A stretch of 64,000 nucleotides of DNA from Chitinivibrionales bacterium. GTDB lineage: Bacteria; Fibrobacterota; Chitinivibrionia; Chitinivibrionales; WJKA01. Below, piece by piece: positions 15,986-25,217 of the stretch (positions are counted from its first letter, which is position 1; every line of letters starts with the position of its first letter). The DNA is taken from NCBI GenBank assembly GCA_014728295.1, contig WJLW01000007.1:60907-124906 (forward strand), written 5' to 3'. The notes beneath the pieces are model-generated. The model did no database searches, was not told the DNA's origin, and saw nothing but the letters and a program-made list of their open reading frames with translations. The translations under genes and the position numbers were made by a program.

Positions 15986-18500
15986 ATGCCTGCACCGTGA
16001 GTTTGAGGGTGGGGTCGGGCAGCATCAATTCGGTCAGAATCGCCCCGACAGTAGCAAAAATCGTAAGTACAAAGGCCCGCCATACAAACATACCGATAAT
16101 GCTGCCGGTATTTTGCATCAGCGTTGGGTCAAAATAGAGTGTAATACTCCCCATGGCCAGGCCGGTTACCAGGCCGGTCAGTGCTGCCAGAATGATCCGT
16201 TTGCCCAGTGACAGCGAGCCAGCGCCGGTTGTGATTCCGGCTCCCAGAAGCAACGGCACTCCCAGCATGAGATACCAGATTTCTTTGAGTCCGGGCAGTG
16301 AACCCCGGTTTTCAACCAAGAGAAGACCGGCGCCGAAAAACAGCGATGCAGCAGCAATAAGGTAGAGTGCTGCATGCCAGTAGCGAACAGGGAAATTATG
16401 ACGGAATGTCATGCGGGCGTTAATTTTTCGCCTGATGGTCAACGGCCAGTTGTAGAAGATGCCGTATACCCAGTGCTCCAGCAGTGCGCCGCTTTCTCCA
16501 AATACCGGAACCACATGCACGGCGTCGGTTGCCCAGTGCCCGGCCATGAAACGTGCCAGGGTCGGATACCGGTAGGTCATTTGAATTGGAAAAGCAAGGT
16601 AGCCTACGTATTTGAAAAAACCAAGGAACACGGCGATATTGTAATCCTTGAAATTGCGCTCCCGAATGACAAGATAGAGAACGTAAAGCCCCCGCGTCAA
16701 GGAACCGGGGGATATGGGAACGACCTGGAAGAGCCCGATAATTGCGGCTGCAGCCAGAGATGCTTCCTGCTTTGACATGCCGGGGTGCATGAGAATGTAG
16801 ACAAATGCGACAGTTATCGAAACAACTTGCGTAATGGGAACCGTGCAGACATGCACGGCAAGGCTTTTCAAATATTTCTGGATATAGGGTTCTCTGAGTT
16901 GGCCGAGGATCTCTTCTGCATCTTCGGTGGTAATGATATTTTTCTTGCGTCCTTCTTCAACCATGTCCCGCAGCCATTGTTCGCGCAGCGAAGCGTTGAA
17001 ATACAACTTGACCGGACGCACGATGATGAAGTGCAATCGCTCCTTGAAACAGTCCCCGTCCGTTATGAATTTGTGCAATCCCGGCGGCAGTATCGATATC
17101 GGTACATGTAAAGCAAATCGGGGCAGTGACTGTGCAAGGCGCTTTGCCTTTGCCTCAGATACCCGCCCGGCCCGATGCCAGCTCAGTACCTTTTCGGCCA
17201 TAATGGCTTTGACCGCACGGCCGAAATAGGCCGGGCTGGCTATCAGCTTTGCATAGTGGGTGCGCCAGGCCGCGTGCCCCCAGGCTTTGCGCAGGACTGG
17301 GCCCAGCAAGGGAATTATGCCGATCCAGTAGAACAGAATCGTGCTGATTGACGATGTGCGAAATGCCGTCTCGTGCTTTGCGTCAATGTGATTGCGTACC
17401 TTCCAGCCGGTTACGGCGCTTTGCGTCATAGTCGACCAGAGCTTCGCGCTACCCAGCAGTCGGATATGGTTGTGGGTGATGTCGGGAATCGAATTGCGAT
17501 AGACGTCTTCGGCCTGCTTAAGCTGCTCCAATTGCGGCTTGAGGTCGGCAAACTTCTCCTCATGTCTGGTGAGATAGGATTCGAGTTTTTTGAGATTTCC
17601 CCGATCAAATTGCACCAGGCTGCCACGCACCAGTCCTTTCAGAATGAGGACAACATCTCCCGGGCTCATGGGCAAAAACGGCAGAAGCGCCAGCCCGGCG
17701 CGGAAGTCAACAGCGGTTAAACCCGCAGATGGATCGTCATCACATTCAAATCGCTTGAGACAATTAGGCTGGCTCTTGCAGGTCGACCATTCGTATTGAC
17801 GCGCAAATTCGTGCGCGCCCATCTCGTGCAACAGGTCGACAAAATTGTGCATAAACTGCTTTTTTGCCCGAAATTCGGGAGAACCAAGCCGTGATGTGTC
17901 GACCCGGCACCCGCGCTTCCAGCGACCCAGCAGATCCATATACTGGTCCACTTCCAGACGCCAGGTACGTCCGTCAATCCAGTTGCTGATCTCACCGCAA
18001 CTGCCCAGGGTCGAATCCACGAAGGTCGCATGGACATCGTTGACACAGCTTTCGTCGCCGAATTTGATGCCCGCTCCCCGTCTGATCAACTTTTGCCATA
18101 AGGCTCCCGCACGCGCGGCCGTTGGGTTGCATTGTAGTTGAAATGATGCTTGAAAACCTATACCATAGAGCAGATTGCGGAAAAACAGTGAGCCTTTCGA
18201 GGGCGGAATCAGAATTTTCAGCGCATAATGCGTGTCAACGGATAAGCCTGGAATGTTGCCCTGAAGAGCCACGGCCCTGACCCGGTAGACTTGCCCGGCA
18301 AATCCTCCCCCCACGAATTTGTCAATTGCGAATTCTGCGGGAATCGTTCGGGATGGATCATCGGTAATGACCGGTACAAGATTGTACTGCAAGGTATCAC
18401 CTGCTTCGTATCTGACGATGCGGTCGGGCCGGTGGAGCTGTTGATCGTTTGCGAGCTGCAGCAGTTGCCTGCATACGCCAAGCGAATAGTCATTTGCCAT
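15984..18500 (-). CDS. Kinase-like N-lobe fused to a multi-pass membrane domain, function unknown
   Basis: 838 residues. Residues about 55-275 resemble an atypical protein-kinase/ABC1-like fold: a glycine loop VGGGFAGQVYRV (63-73), a strand with lysine YALKIL (K95), a catalytic-loop-like stretch ending PNCLKR (N246) and a DFG-like AVDFRAG (D265). No classical HRD is present. A charged helical linker follows (about 300-380). The rest has roughly eight hydrophobic segments, among them STILFYWIGIIPLLGPVL, VVSITVAFVYILMHPG, YLIAAASLFFGAGLLLV and FVLTIFATVGAILTELML, with a PISPGSLTRGLYVLYLV loop. Kinase activity is inference; the conserved N246/D265 pair supports metal binding. It is divergent from the HIT gene. 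No known family name comes to mind. Confidence 0.8.
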   Translation of the reverse strand: MANDYSLGVCRQLLQLANDQQLHRPDRIVRYEAGDTLQYNLVPVITDDPSRTIPAEFAIDKFVGGGFAGQVYRVRAVALQGNIPGLSVDTHYALKILIPPSKGSLFFRNLLYGIGFQASFQLQCNPTAARAGALWQKLIRRGAGIKFGDESCVNDVHATFVDSTLGSCGEISNWIDGRTWRLEVDQYMDLLGRWKRGCRVDTSRLGSPEFRAKKQFMHNFVDLLHEMGAHEFARQYEWSTCKSQPNCLKRFECDDDPSAGLTAVDFRAGLALLPFLPMSPGDVVLILKGLVRGSLVQFDRGNLKKLESYLTRHEEKFADLKPQLEQLKQAEDVYRNSIPDITHNHIRLLGSAKLWSTMTQSAVTGWKVRNHIDAKHETAFRTSSISTILFYWIGIIPLLGPVLRKAWGHAAWRTHYAKLIASPAYFGRAVKAIMAEKVLSWHRAGRVSEAKAKRLAQSLPRFALHVPISILPPGLHKFITDGDCFKERLHFIIVRPVKLYFNASLREQWLRDMVEEGRKKNIITTEDAEEILGQLREPYIQKYLKSLAVHVCTVPITQVVSITVAFVYILMHPGMSKQEASLAAAAIIGLFQVVPISPGSLTRGLYVLYLVIRERNFKDYNIAVFLGFFKYVGYLAFPIQMTYRYPTLARFMAGHWATDAVHVVPVFGESGALLEHWVYGIFYNWPLTIRRKINARMTFRHNFPVRYWHAALYLIAAASLFFGAGLLLVENRGSLPGLKEIWYLMLGVPLLLGAGITTGAGSLSLGKRIILAALTGLVTGLAMGSITLYFDPTLMQNTGSIIGMFVWRAFVLTIFATVGAILTELMLPDPTLKLTVQA

Positions 18501-18689
18501 GGGCGGTCCTGAGCTAAAAAGGGGTCTGCATTAAAATGTGAAACAAAATATCAACTTGATTATCGATAATGCAAGCAACTAAAATATATCGAGGTTTGAA
18601 TGCCATCCCTGGCGGCGGTGGAAGGTAAATCGTCGTTATCACAAGATACTATTTTACTTTCAGCAAAAACCATTACCGAAAGATTTCGT

Positions 18690-19190
18690 ATGAAAAATCT
18701 CTGGGCGCCGTGGCGTGTCAAATACATTCAGTCCATCACCCATCCCGATGACGAGTGTGTTTTTTGTAAAGCACCACAGCGTGACAAGGATAAAGAGATG
18801 CTGATACTGTATCGCGGCAGACGTAACTTTATTATCATGAATAAGTTTCCCTATAATAACGGTCATATGATGGTTGTTCCATATGTGCATATGTCTTCGC
18901 TTGACGAACAAAGCGACGAGGGAATGCTTGAAATGTGGCAACTGGCGCGGGATTGCAAAAAGGCGCTTTCCAGAACACTACATTGCGACGGGGCGAATCT
19001 GGGTATGAATCTTGGTCGGGTGGCCGGGGCCGGTATCGATCAGCATATTCATCTGCATATCGTACCCCGCTGGAACGGCGACACCAACTTTATGCCGGTA
19101 ATTCATGACACCAAAGTGATCTCGCAGGGAATGGATGAAACCTACGATCTGCTCTGCAGTGCACTTCAGGAGATTGCCGGTACTTCCTGA
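18690..19190 (+). CDS. HIT family hydrolase/nucleotidyltransferase
   Basis: 166 residues from MKNLWAPWRVKYI, the common N-terminus of the Ap4A-phosphorylase-like branch of the HIT superfamily; the in-frame extension to 18600 is unlikely. A CVFC pair (C23, C26) can bind zinc, and the histidine triad reads HIHLHIVPRW (H119, H121, H123). Members act on dinucleoside polyphosphates or nucleotide-AMP conjugates in the cytoplasm; the exact substrate is unknown. Its last 25 bases overlap the convergent lpxH-like gene. Confidence 0.88.
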   Translation: MKNLWAPWRVKYIQSITHPDDECVFCKAPQRDKDKEMLILYRGRRNFIIMNKFPYNNGHMMVVPYVHMSSLDEQSDEGMLEMWQLARDCKKALSRTLHCDGANLGMNLGRVAGAGIDQHIHLHIVPRWNGDTNFMPVIHDTKVISQGMDETYDLLCSALQEIAGTS

Positions 19191-19936
19191 GCCGACGCGC
19201 CGGGAATGTGCTCCCACAAATGCATGGCGCCGTTGCGCAGGGTCGCGTAGTGATATCTGCGCAACCATTCGCCCGTATTGAGGTATATCTTGTCGTCCCA
19301 CTTCACTATTTCTGCGTGATGCGTGTGTCCAAAAATAACGATATCGGCCCCTTTGTCAATAAAGGCCTTGGCATGCTCACGGTACTCCGCAAGGCGTTGC
19401 GCTTTCATGCGGTGGGATAAAAACCTACGGCTCGAGCCCGAAAACACGGATGCGAAGGGAATCCCTATATTCGGGTGCAGCCATTTGTAGATGCGTTGAA
19501 ACCCGGGTATTCGCAGAACCGTTCGCAGGACCCGATAAGCGACATCATCCCGCAGTAAGCCGTCTCCATGGTAGATATGAACCCTTTTGCCGTGCAGGGT
19601 GGTGTCGAGGTGATCGTGATGCAGGTGAATTCCCAGTGCGCTATGCAAAAATGATCCGATCGCAAAGTCATGATTGCCGGCCATATAGTGAATTTCAACA
19701 CCGCCTTCGCGCAGCAACTGCAGTTCGTGCAGAGCATGAAAGTAATCGGGCCGGATCGCATACCGGTATTCAATCCAGAAGTCAAACAGATCGCCGACGA
19801 TGAAAAGCTGTTGCGCTTTGTCGCGTAGCGAGCGCAGGAAGGACAAAAGGTGCTTTTCTCGCTGGTTGTAACCGGGAAGATCTATGCCAAGATGCGCGTC
19901 TGATACAAAATAGATATCTTTTTGGCTCATGCTCAC
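19166..19936 (-). CDS. lpxH: UDP-2,3-diacylglucosamine diphosphatase (LpxH-like metallophosphoesterase)
   Basis: 256 residues of the calcineurin-like phosphoesterase fold with the ordered metal motifs SDAHLG, GDLFDFW, GNHDF, HGD and GHTHH. The GDLFDFWIEYRYAI segment is characteristic of LpxH, which cleaves UDP-2,3-diacylglucosamine to lipid X and UMP on the inner face of the inner membrane during lipid A synthesis. This supports an LPS-bearing diderm. It is convergent with the HIT gene, overlapping by 25 bases. A related family member (YbbF/LpxH2 type) cannot be excluded. Confidence 0.85.
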   Translation of the reverse strand: MSMSQKDIYFVSDAHLGIDLPGYNQREKHLLSFLRSLRDKAQQLFIVGDLFDFWIEYRYAIRPDYFHALHELQLLREGGVEIHYMAGNHDFAIGSFLHSALGIHLHHDHLDTTLHGKRVHIYHGDGLLRDDVAYRVLRTVLRIPGFQRIYKWLHPNIGIPFASVFSGSSRRFLSHRMKAQRLAEYREHAKAFIDKGADIVIFGHTHHAEIVKWDDKIYLNTGEWLRRYHYATLRNGAMHLWEHIPGASAQEVPAIS

Positions 19937-19977
19937 TCGTTGACGGAGAGTAATTGCAGGATGGGGTAAAGTAAATA

Positions 19978-20004
19978 AAGGCGAACTTGGTTCAAGTTCG
20001 CCTT
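19978..20004 (-). terminator. Hairpin terminator after the small acidic gene
   Basis: AAGGCGAACTTG and CAAGTTCGCCTT form a perfect 12-bp stem with a 3-base loop. On the minus strand it is followed by the T-rich TATTTAC, 37 bases after the stop of the gene at 20042. Confidence 0.7.
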
Positions 20005-20041
20005 GTAGGTTTGCGCTAATTCAGTGAGCAATTGCTATGAA

Positions 20042-20224
20042 TTATTCCCAGAGATCCTCGGTTGTATCGAGGTCGCTAACCATATCCCTGAAGTTCTGAT
20101 CGTCGTCATGCAATGTGCCGAATTCCAACTCACGCATGTCGTCATCAACAGCAACTTCATCCGGATATTGCTCATCCATGTCTCTGAGAATCTCATCAGC
20201 ATCGAATGAATCGTCTCTTAGCAT
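20042..20224 (-). CDS. Small acidic protein, unknown
   Basis: 60 residues from MLRDDSFDADEILRDMDE, very rich in Asp and Glu (RDDSFDADEI, VAVDDDMREL, LHDDDQNFRD) and ending in DLWE. The start at 20224 is set by a good Shine-Dalgarno GGGAGGTGAAACC directly upstream, not by the longer in-frame ATG at 20248. It has no membrane segment or known motif. A perfect-stem terminator follows, so it is an independent transcript. Its clean signals make it a credible gene; the role is unknown. Confidence 0.7.
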   Translation of the reverse strand: MLRDDSFDADEILRDMDEQYPDEVAVDDDMRELEFGTLHDDDQNFRDMVSDLDTTEDLWE

Positions 20225-20426
20225 GGTTTCACCTCCCTTCTCCACCAAATCTCACCTGGTAGCGTGAAATTTCAGGAAGAAGTATAATCAAATTTTCAAG
20301 TCGTGTCAACATCTTTTTACATTTTTGCAAAATAAATTCAGCGATCTCATCAAACCGGCAATTAAGCCGAGCCGGCAGGGCTGTCGCAAAGAAAGGGTTG
20401 TCGCGGGAGATTACGATGAAGTTCGT

Positions 20427-20687
20427 CTAGTTGTCGCTCTTGCGAATAATGTCGTCTATTTCCTGCTGTACCTTAGCTTTGTAGAGAAGTTCGTCCAGAT
20501 TCGCGTCACTTGGCCTTCCCTTGTGCATCAGGTGACTGCGTTTGTTCAAGAGCTCGAGTTCAAGCTTCTTATGCTTGTTTTCTTCTTTGCGAATTCTATA
20601 AATGAGCAACGATCTGCCCAGGGAAATGCTCAGGAGTACAATAAAAAGCTGCATAAACCAGAATAAAATGTAATTCTCAGAAATCAA
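20427..20687 (-). CDS. Small single-pass membrane protein with coiled coil, unknown
   Basis: 86 residues: an N-terminal membrane helix (YILFWFMQLFIVLLSISLG) and then a charged helical tail (RKEENKHKKLELELLNKRSH, AKVQQEIDDIIRKSDN) likely to form a coiled coil. This layout resembles small division or envelope helpers, but there is no family motif. It lies between the small acidic gene and the GH57 gene, all on the minus strand but with gaps over 100 bases. Confidence 0.6.
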   Translation of the reverse strand: MISENYILFWFMQLFIVLLSISLGRSLLIYRIRKEENKHKKLELELLNKRSHLMHKGRPSDANLDELLYKAKVQQEIDDIIRKSDN

Positions 20688-20801
20688 GTGCAGTCCTCAC
20701 AATCATTGCTGGCACCTTACATTACATGGGTTTTTTCGTACTCGTACCTTAAATATATCTTGGGCACATGAGAAAATCAATTGCAGCACTTCTTTTTTCC
20801 T

Positions 20802-23279
20802 TCAAAGCCTGTAGCGATCGGTTGCAAAGTTCATTCGCCGCGCAAAGCTTAGTGCGTAGAGCAACAGGTCCTTTGATTTACCCGATTGCTTGCCGGCCCT
20901 GACATATGACTGGTGCAATTCACTGATTTGCGTGTTCAGGATATGATAGAAACGGTCTTCCAGGCTGTTTTTTGCTATGGGAATGCCGAATCTGTCGACA
21001 ATATTGAGCAGGGCCCTGATGCGTTCGCATGCATTTTCCTCCAGCCCGTTGGCCAATCCTTGAAACTCCTCGTACAGGCGGTTTTGAAACAGCGGCGCAG
21101 TTTCGCTGAAGTCAATTGGCGCATCGAAAGAAACCGATTTTTTCCAGACGGCAAGCAAGGTCTCGAAGACGCCGGTGTCAATCTGCGCTTCTCTGAGACT
21201 GTGTATCACTTCGTTCCATTGTGCCGTGAGCGCGAATGAAACGGCGTTTCGAATTGTCTGCGGCAAGGCTGCTTTAAGCGTCACCAGCATGAGCAGCTCT
21301 TTTTCTTTATCGTCAAGCCATTCACTGCAACCTACGCCGGTGGTTAGGGTTGTTTTTGCCCGGTATTTTCGGGCGATACGCTCGCGAGTATCGGCGTAGA
21401 GATCGGCCAGCGTAAGGTGCAGCGCGTTTTTCCGGCTTTTAATCGATTCGGGCTCACGGTAGTCGTTTATGTCAATTTCTCCGCTCTCGGCGGGAAGAAG
21501 CCATGCTTCGAGTTCGTGGTCGCTGGTGCGCTTGAGCAATTCAACGAAACGGCCTTTTTCGGTGGTCGTCGCATTGGTAACTGCAGCGGTCCATACGTGA
21601 TAGTCAGAGCCGTTGTGGTAATACCGGAAAGCCTCTTCGGCGACAATGTCAAAGTTCAGGCACGGGGGATGATGATTCTGTTCGTCAAGCAGCATTTTCT
21701 GGCAGGTCTGTGCAAATGCCACACGGGCAAGGCTGTACTGCTGGGGAGCGACATACGCATCAAAGGCCGTTTTGCCGTTCATACCGGGCAAATTGCTGTG
21801 TGCCGTTTGGAGTTTGCACAGCATGAGCTCTCTTGCCACTTCAGCCTTTTTTTTCGGCAATCCCAGTTGCAGTGCACGTGCAGCATAGGCCATGTTCTGC
21901 ACAGTTTCGATACCGGTGACGTCGGCAAAGAACCATCCGCAGGACGTGTAGGCGTACAACATGTACTTTTGCGACTGGAGCAGGCGATAGAGAATTTCGA
22001 CCTCGTGCGACGAGATCGTTAAATCATGGTAGTGCTCCCGCAGAGAATGCTCAAATTCACTTTTGATATCGGCCGCGTTCAATGGGGCATAGCTGTCACG
22101 GAGTTGCCATGCGTCAATTCCGAGTCGGCCGCAGACTTGCCCGTAGTGCTCGTTAAGCGATATTTGCAATTCTTCAAAAGCGCTGCGCAGCGGCGTACGC
22201 CATGCCTGATTCCATGACGGATCCCCGCCTGTATGGCATCCGCAATTCCGATACCAGCGTCCCGTTCCGTGGGCGCAGCTCCAGGCCGTCCCTTCGCTGT
22301 TTGCATTGCTCAGACGTACCGCGAAGCGGGGGGGGTGTTTCTCAAGAAACCAACCGAAGTTGACCGGTTCAAGATCCCGATATATCTCTCGCTCGGCAAA
22401 AAAATATGCCAGACACATATCGCCATACGCCTTGTGGTGTCCGAACGTTTCCCCATCGGTGGCAACCACGGTCACCTGGTTTTCCGGTGATGCTGTATCA
22501 AAGCACACCCGCAGGCCGGTTGCCAGGTTGTCCGAACTGGTCAGGGTATCGCCGAAGCTGATGGATCGGGACAGCGCTTCATCAAAGAAAAAAACATCAA
22601 GGTATTCCGTATCGTTTCCTTCATCGGGAAAAATGCGATAAGGACGGCGCGCATCCAGTGCAGATGAATCGGTGGCAGTCCATTCTTCTTCGTCAAGCAT
22701 TCGGAAAGCCGCTGCCTGTGTTGGAGAGAGTATAGTAAAGCGAATCCCTTCTTCTATCAGGCAGCGCACGGTATCGTTGTTTATTGCCGTTTCGGCAAGC
22801 CATATGCCTTGCGGTTCCCGCCCGAAGCGTTCTTTAAAAAACTGCTTGGCCCAGCGAATCTGGGTCAACTGGTCTCTGCGGGACGCCAGCGGCATGATGA
22901 TATGGTTGAATACCTGCGCAAGTGCATTGCCGTGCCCGTTCAAACGCTCGAGACTTTCTTCATCAGCCGCAATTATGCGCTCGGCAACATCCGGATGCAC
23001 GCGTTCGATCCAACTGAACAGTGTCGGCCCGAAATTGAAGCTCATGTTCCGGTAGTTATTGTATATGCCCCTGATCATTCCCTGCGGAGTTAACAGACGG
23101 GAATAGGCATTGGGCCGGTAACATTCGTCAAATACGCGTTCGTTCCAGTCATGACTAGGCGATGCAGAATCCTGCTTTTCTACGACATTGAGCCATGGGT
23201 TTTCGCGCGGGGGTTGATAAAAATGACCGTGAATAATAACCGGGCGCCCGTGAGGTGGTTTACTAAGGGGTCCAGTCAT
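20802..23279 (-). CDS. Glycoside hydrolase family 57 protein (DUF3536)
   Basis: 825 residues. The N-terminus VIIHGHFYQPPRENPWLNVV is the hallmark of GH57 (alpha-amylase/4-alpha-glucanotransferase superfamily), followed by FNFGPTLFSWIERVHPDVAE and ATDGETFGHHKAYGD, which carries the catalytic-region acid. The long C-terminal half fits the DUF3536 type of GH57 protein. Its substrate is not established; an alpha-glucan such as glycogen is plausible. It has no signal peptide, so it is cytoplasmic. It overlaps the upstream small gene by 17 bases and is the last gene of a likely minus-strand operon that starts at 27436. Confidence 0.88.
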   Translation of the reverse strand: MTGPLSKPPHGRPVIIHGHFYQPPRENPWLNVVEKQDSASPSHDWNERVFDECYRPNAYSRLLTPQGMIRGIYNNYRNMSFNFGPTLFSWIERVHPDVAERIIAADEESLERLNGHGNALAQVFNHIIMPLASRRDQLTQIRWAKQFFKERFGREPQGIWLAETAINNDTVRCLIEEGIRFTILSPTQAAAFRMLDEEEWTATDSSALDARRPYRIFPDEGNDTEYLDVFFFDEALSRSISFGDTLTSSDNLATGLRVCFDTASPENQVTVVATDGETFGHHKAYGDMCLAYFFAEREIYRDLEPVNFGWFLEKHPPRFAVRLSNANSEGTAWSCAHGTGRWYRNCGCHTGGDPSWNQAWRTPLRSAFEELQISLNEHYGQVCGRLGIDAWQLRDSYAPLNAADIKSEFEHSLREHYHDLTISSHEVEILYRLLQSQKYMLYAYTSCGWFFADVTGIETVQNMAYAARALQLGLPKKKAEVARELMLCKLQTAHSNLPGMNGKTAFDAYVAPQQYSLARVAFAQTCQKMLLDEQNHHPPCLNFDIVAEEAFRYYHNGSDYHVWTAAVTNATTTEKGRFVELLKRTSDHELEAWLLPAESGEIDINDYREPESIKSRKNALHLTLADLYADTRERIARKYRAKTTLTTGVGCSEWLDDKEKELLMLVTLKAALPQTIRNAVSFALTAQWNEVIHSLREAQIDTGVFETLLAVWKKSVSFDAPIDFSETAPLFQNRLYEEFQGLANGLEENACERIRALLNIVDRFGIPIAKNSLEDRFYHILNTQISELHQSYVRAGKQSGKSKDLLLYALSFARRMNFATDRYRL

Positions 23280-23511
23280 ACTCGCGTCCGTCCGGGCAGG
23301 CTACTTTTTTATCTTTCAGGCGGTTGCGAAGAATGTCGATGCCCTGCGACAGAATATCTTCTCTGGCTTCAAACATATTATCAAACCAGCGCTCAACTTC
23401 ATTGCCGATGCGCGTATAGCATTTGTCACCAATGAATTTGTCACCGAGCTGGACTTCGATAATTGTCTTTTCTCCGTCGATTACGACGTTCTTGATCCAT
23501 CGTATGCTCAT
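23263..23511 (-). CDS. Small conserved-looking protein, unknown
   Basis: 82 residues (MSIRWIKNVVIDGEKTIIEV through DGREYDWTP). Beta-rich N-terminal half followed by a helix (ARED..SQGIDILRNRLKD). No motif recognised. Wedged between the helical-repeat secreted protein (15 bases upstream) and GH57 (17-base overlap), so it is almost certainly translated as part of that operon. Confidence 0.65.
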   Translation of the reverse strand: MSIRWIKNVVIDGEKTIIEVQLGDKFIGDKCYTRIGNEVERWFDNMFEAREDILSQGIDILRNRLKDKKVACPDGREYDWTP

Positions 23512-23526
23512 GGTGCGCTCCGTAAC

Positions 23527-25212
23527 TTACGATTGGTCAAATTCCTGCAATAGTAAACGAGCTTTGGTTGAAAATACATCCTGAGGATATTCTACAATAA
23601 GCTTTTCAAGAATGGAACGGGCCTTTTCAACTTCAGCGTTGCGTGCCAGTGCCCTGGCGTACACGAAGCGATACTGAGTGCCGACCTCCTCGGAGTAGTA
23701 TCGGCCCAGCAGCTCGACGATGGGGGTGGAGTTCTGAGCCTCCAGCAGGGGGAGGCTGATACGCAGCAGCAGATATTCCCGCGCTTTAGTGCTATAGCGT
23801 TGCGGGGCAAGCCGGGCCGGCAGACCCTCATAGTGTTGGAGATACAGGTAATATTCACATTTCGCCCAGCCCTTCAGCTCTGACGGGGAGCCGCGCATGA
23901 GTGCGGCTGCGTATTTGTATTGAAGCACTTCACCTGCATGCTTCCATGACGGCGGATACCGCATCGAGTCAAGCACCTGCAGGGCACTGTCGGGCTGCTG
24001 TGCAAAAAGCAATACACGCAGGCGCCAGAGATTCAACTCAAGTGACTGCGTCCTCCAGCGACGGGCTTGCCGCAGTGAGTCGGCTATATAGGCCTGCGCT
24101 TTTTTCAATTCGTGTGCATACAGGCATTGGCGCAGGAAGAGCGTATCGCGATGCCGGGATGGTGCCACCTTTGCAAGAAGCCGTTCAGCCTCAACCAGCA
24201 ATCCGGCCTTCTGGTTGAGGATTATTGCGGTATGCACATGGGCGGGCGATTGCATGTCGAGTTTTGCAAGCCAGATGCGGGCTGAGTCAGTGATATTCTG
24301 CGATGCGAATGACTGGTAAATAATGGTTGCCAGCGCAGCTTTCCGGTGCTTGTCGCGGAAGCGCCGGTAGGCGTGCTTTGCCGGTCGAACGGCCGAGGCG
24401 AATGCCCCCATGGAAAAACGGGAGTGGGCAATTTCAGCCAGGCGCTCGGCAATACCGTAACCTTCAAACGGCAGGCCGGCAAGTATGGTAACCTCTTGCT
24501 CTTCCAGATGAAATCGCCGGCAGGCAGTACGAAACCAGTGCAGCGTCTTGACCGTGTCCAGACCGTGCGTTGCGAAGCAGCATGATTGATATGACTGCAG
24601 CGCTGCTGTAATGGCGTGGCGTTCGGCGTCCCGCAGAGCGTTGGTAAGCTGGTTTTGCATGATGGGCGCGATGCGCGGATTGGCATTCTGGGCTGTGCAG
24701 ATAATCTGTGCGGCTCTGTCATAGTTGCCCAGCACAATTTCGTATTCCGCCCAGCGCATGAAGTCGAAATCTCTGAGCTGTCCGGCCTGCTCGGCAGCCT
24801 GCATAAGCTGTGAAGCACCTGCTATATCGCCACGCTCCCTGAGTTGGGCCCCGATTTGCTGCCACGGCCCATGCAAGGTTTCCCATAAGCCGAACCATGC
24901 AGTGCAGCCCGAGTTGTCGGCCGGCAGCATGCAAAGTGCATGCAACCAGTCTAACGGAAAATGGCCGCTGTTTTCGATTCGAGTAAACAGCGTTTTAGTA
25001 AAGCGTTCCCCACGCCTGATCAAGTGGGGAGAAGTCGTTGCGCGTTTGATGTAGTGAGAAAGACATGCCGAATCCCGGGGCGGCGCTTCGCGCAGCAATT
25101 CCTGTTTGTCACGCTGGTCAAGCCCTTTCCACAGCGTTTCGGCAAAGCGACAGGTGCTCCCTGACAAGGTATACCCGGTCAATACGACAACGGCGATAAG
25201 CTTAATGCGCAT
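23527..25212 (-). CDS. Secreted tetratricopeptide-like repeat protein
   Basis: About 561 residues with a signal peptide (MRIKLIAVVVLTGYTLSGST, followed by Cys) that may be a lipoprotein signal. The body is made of paired helices with Ala/Leu/Tyr spacing (for example RGDIAGASQLMQAAEQAGQL, ARALARNAEVEKARSILEKL), typical of TPR/Sel1-like repeats that bind partner proteins in the periplasm. The start could be the ATG at 25227 or, as chosen, at 25212, giving 5 bases to the Omp85 gene upstream. Tight linkage to the Omp85 protein suggests it works with that barrel in the envelope. Confidence 0.75.
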   Translation of the reverse strand: MRIKLIAVVVLTGYTLSGSTCRFAETLWKGLDQRDKQELLREAPPRDSACLSHYIKRATTSPHLIRRGERFTKTLFTRIENSGHFPLDWLHALCMLPADNSGCTAWFGLWETLHGPWQQIGAQLRERGDIAGASQLMQAAEQAGQLRDFDFMRWAEYEIVLGNYDRAAQIICTAQNANPRIAPIMQNQLTNALRDAERHAITAALQSYQSCCFATHGLDTVKTLHWFRTACRRFHLEEQEVTILAGLPFEGYGIAERLAEIAHSRFSMGAFASAVRPAKHAYRRFRDKHRKAALATIIYQSFASQNITDSARIWLAKLDMQSPAHVHTAIILNQKAGLLVEAERLLAKVAPSRHRDTLFLRQCLYAHELKKAQAYIADSLRQARRWRTQSLELNLWRLRVLLFAQQPDSALQVLDSMRYPPSWKHAGEVLQYKYAAALMRGSPSELKGWAKCEYYLYLQHYEGLPARLAPQRYSTKAREYLLLRISLPLLEAQNSTPIVELLGRYYSEEVGTQYRFVYARALARNAEVEKARSILEKLIVEYPQDVFSTKARLLLQEFDQS

Positions 25213-25217
25213 GCTTA

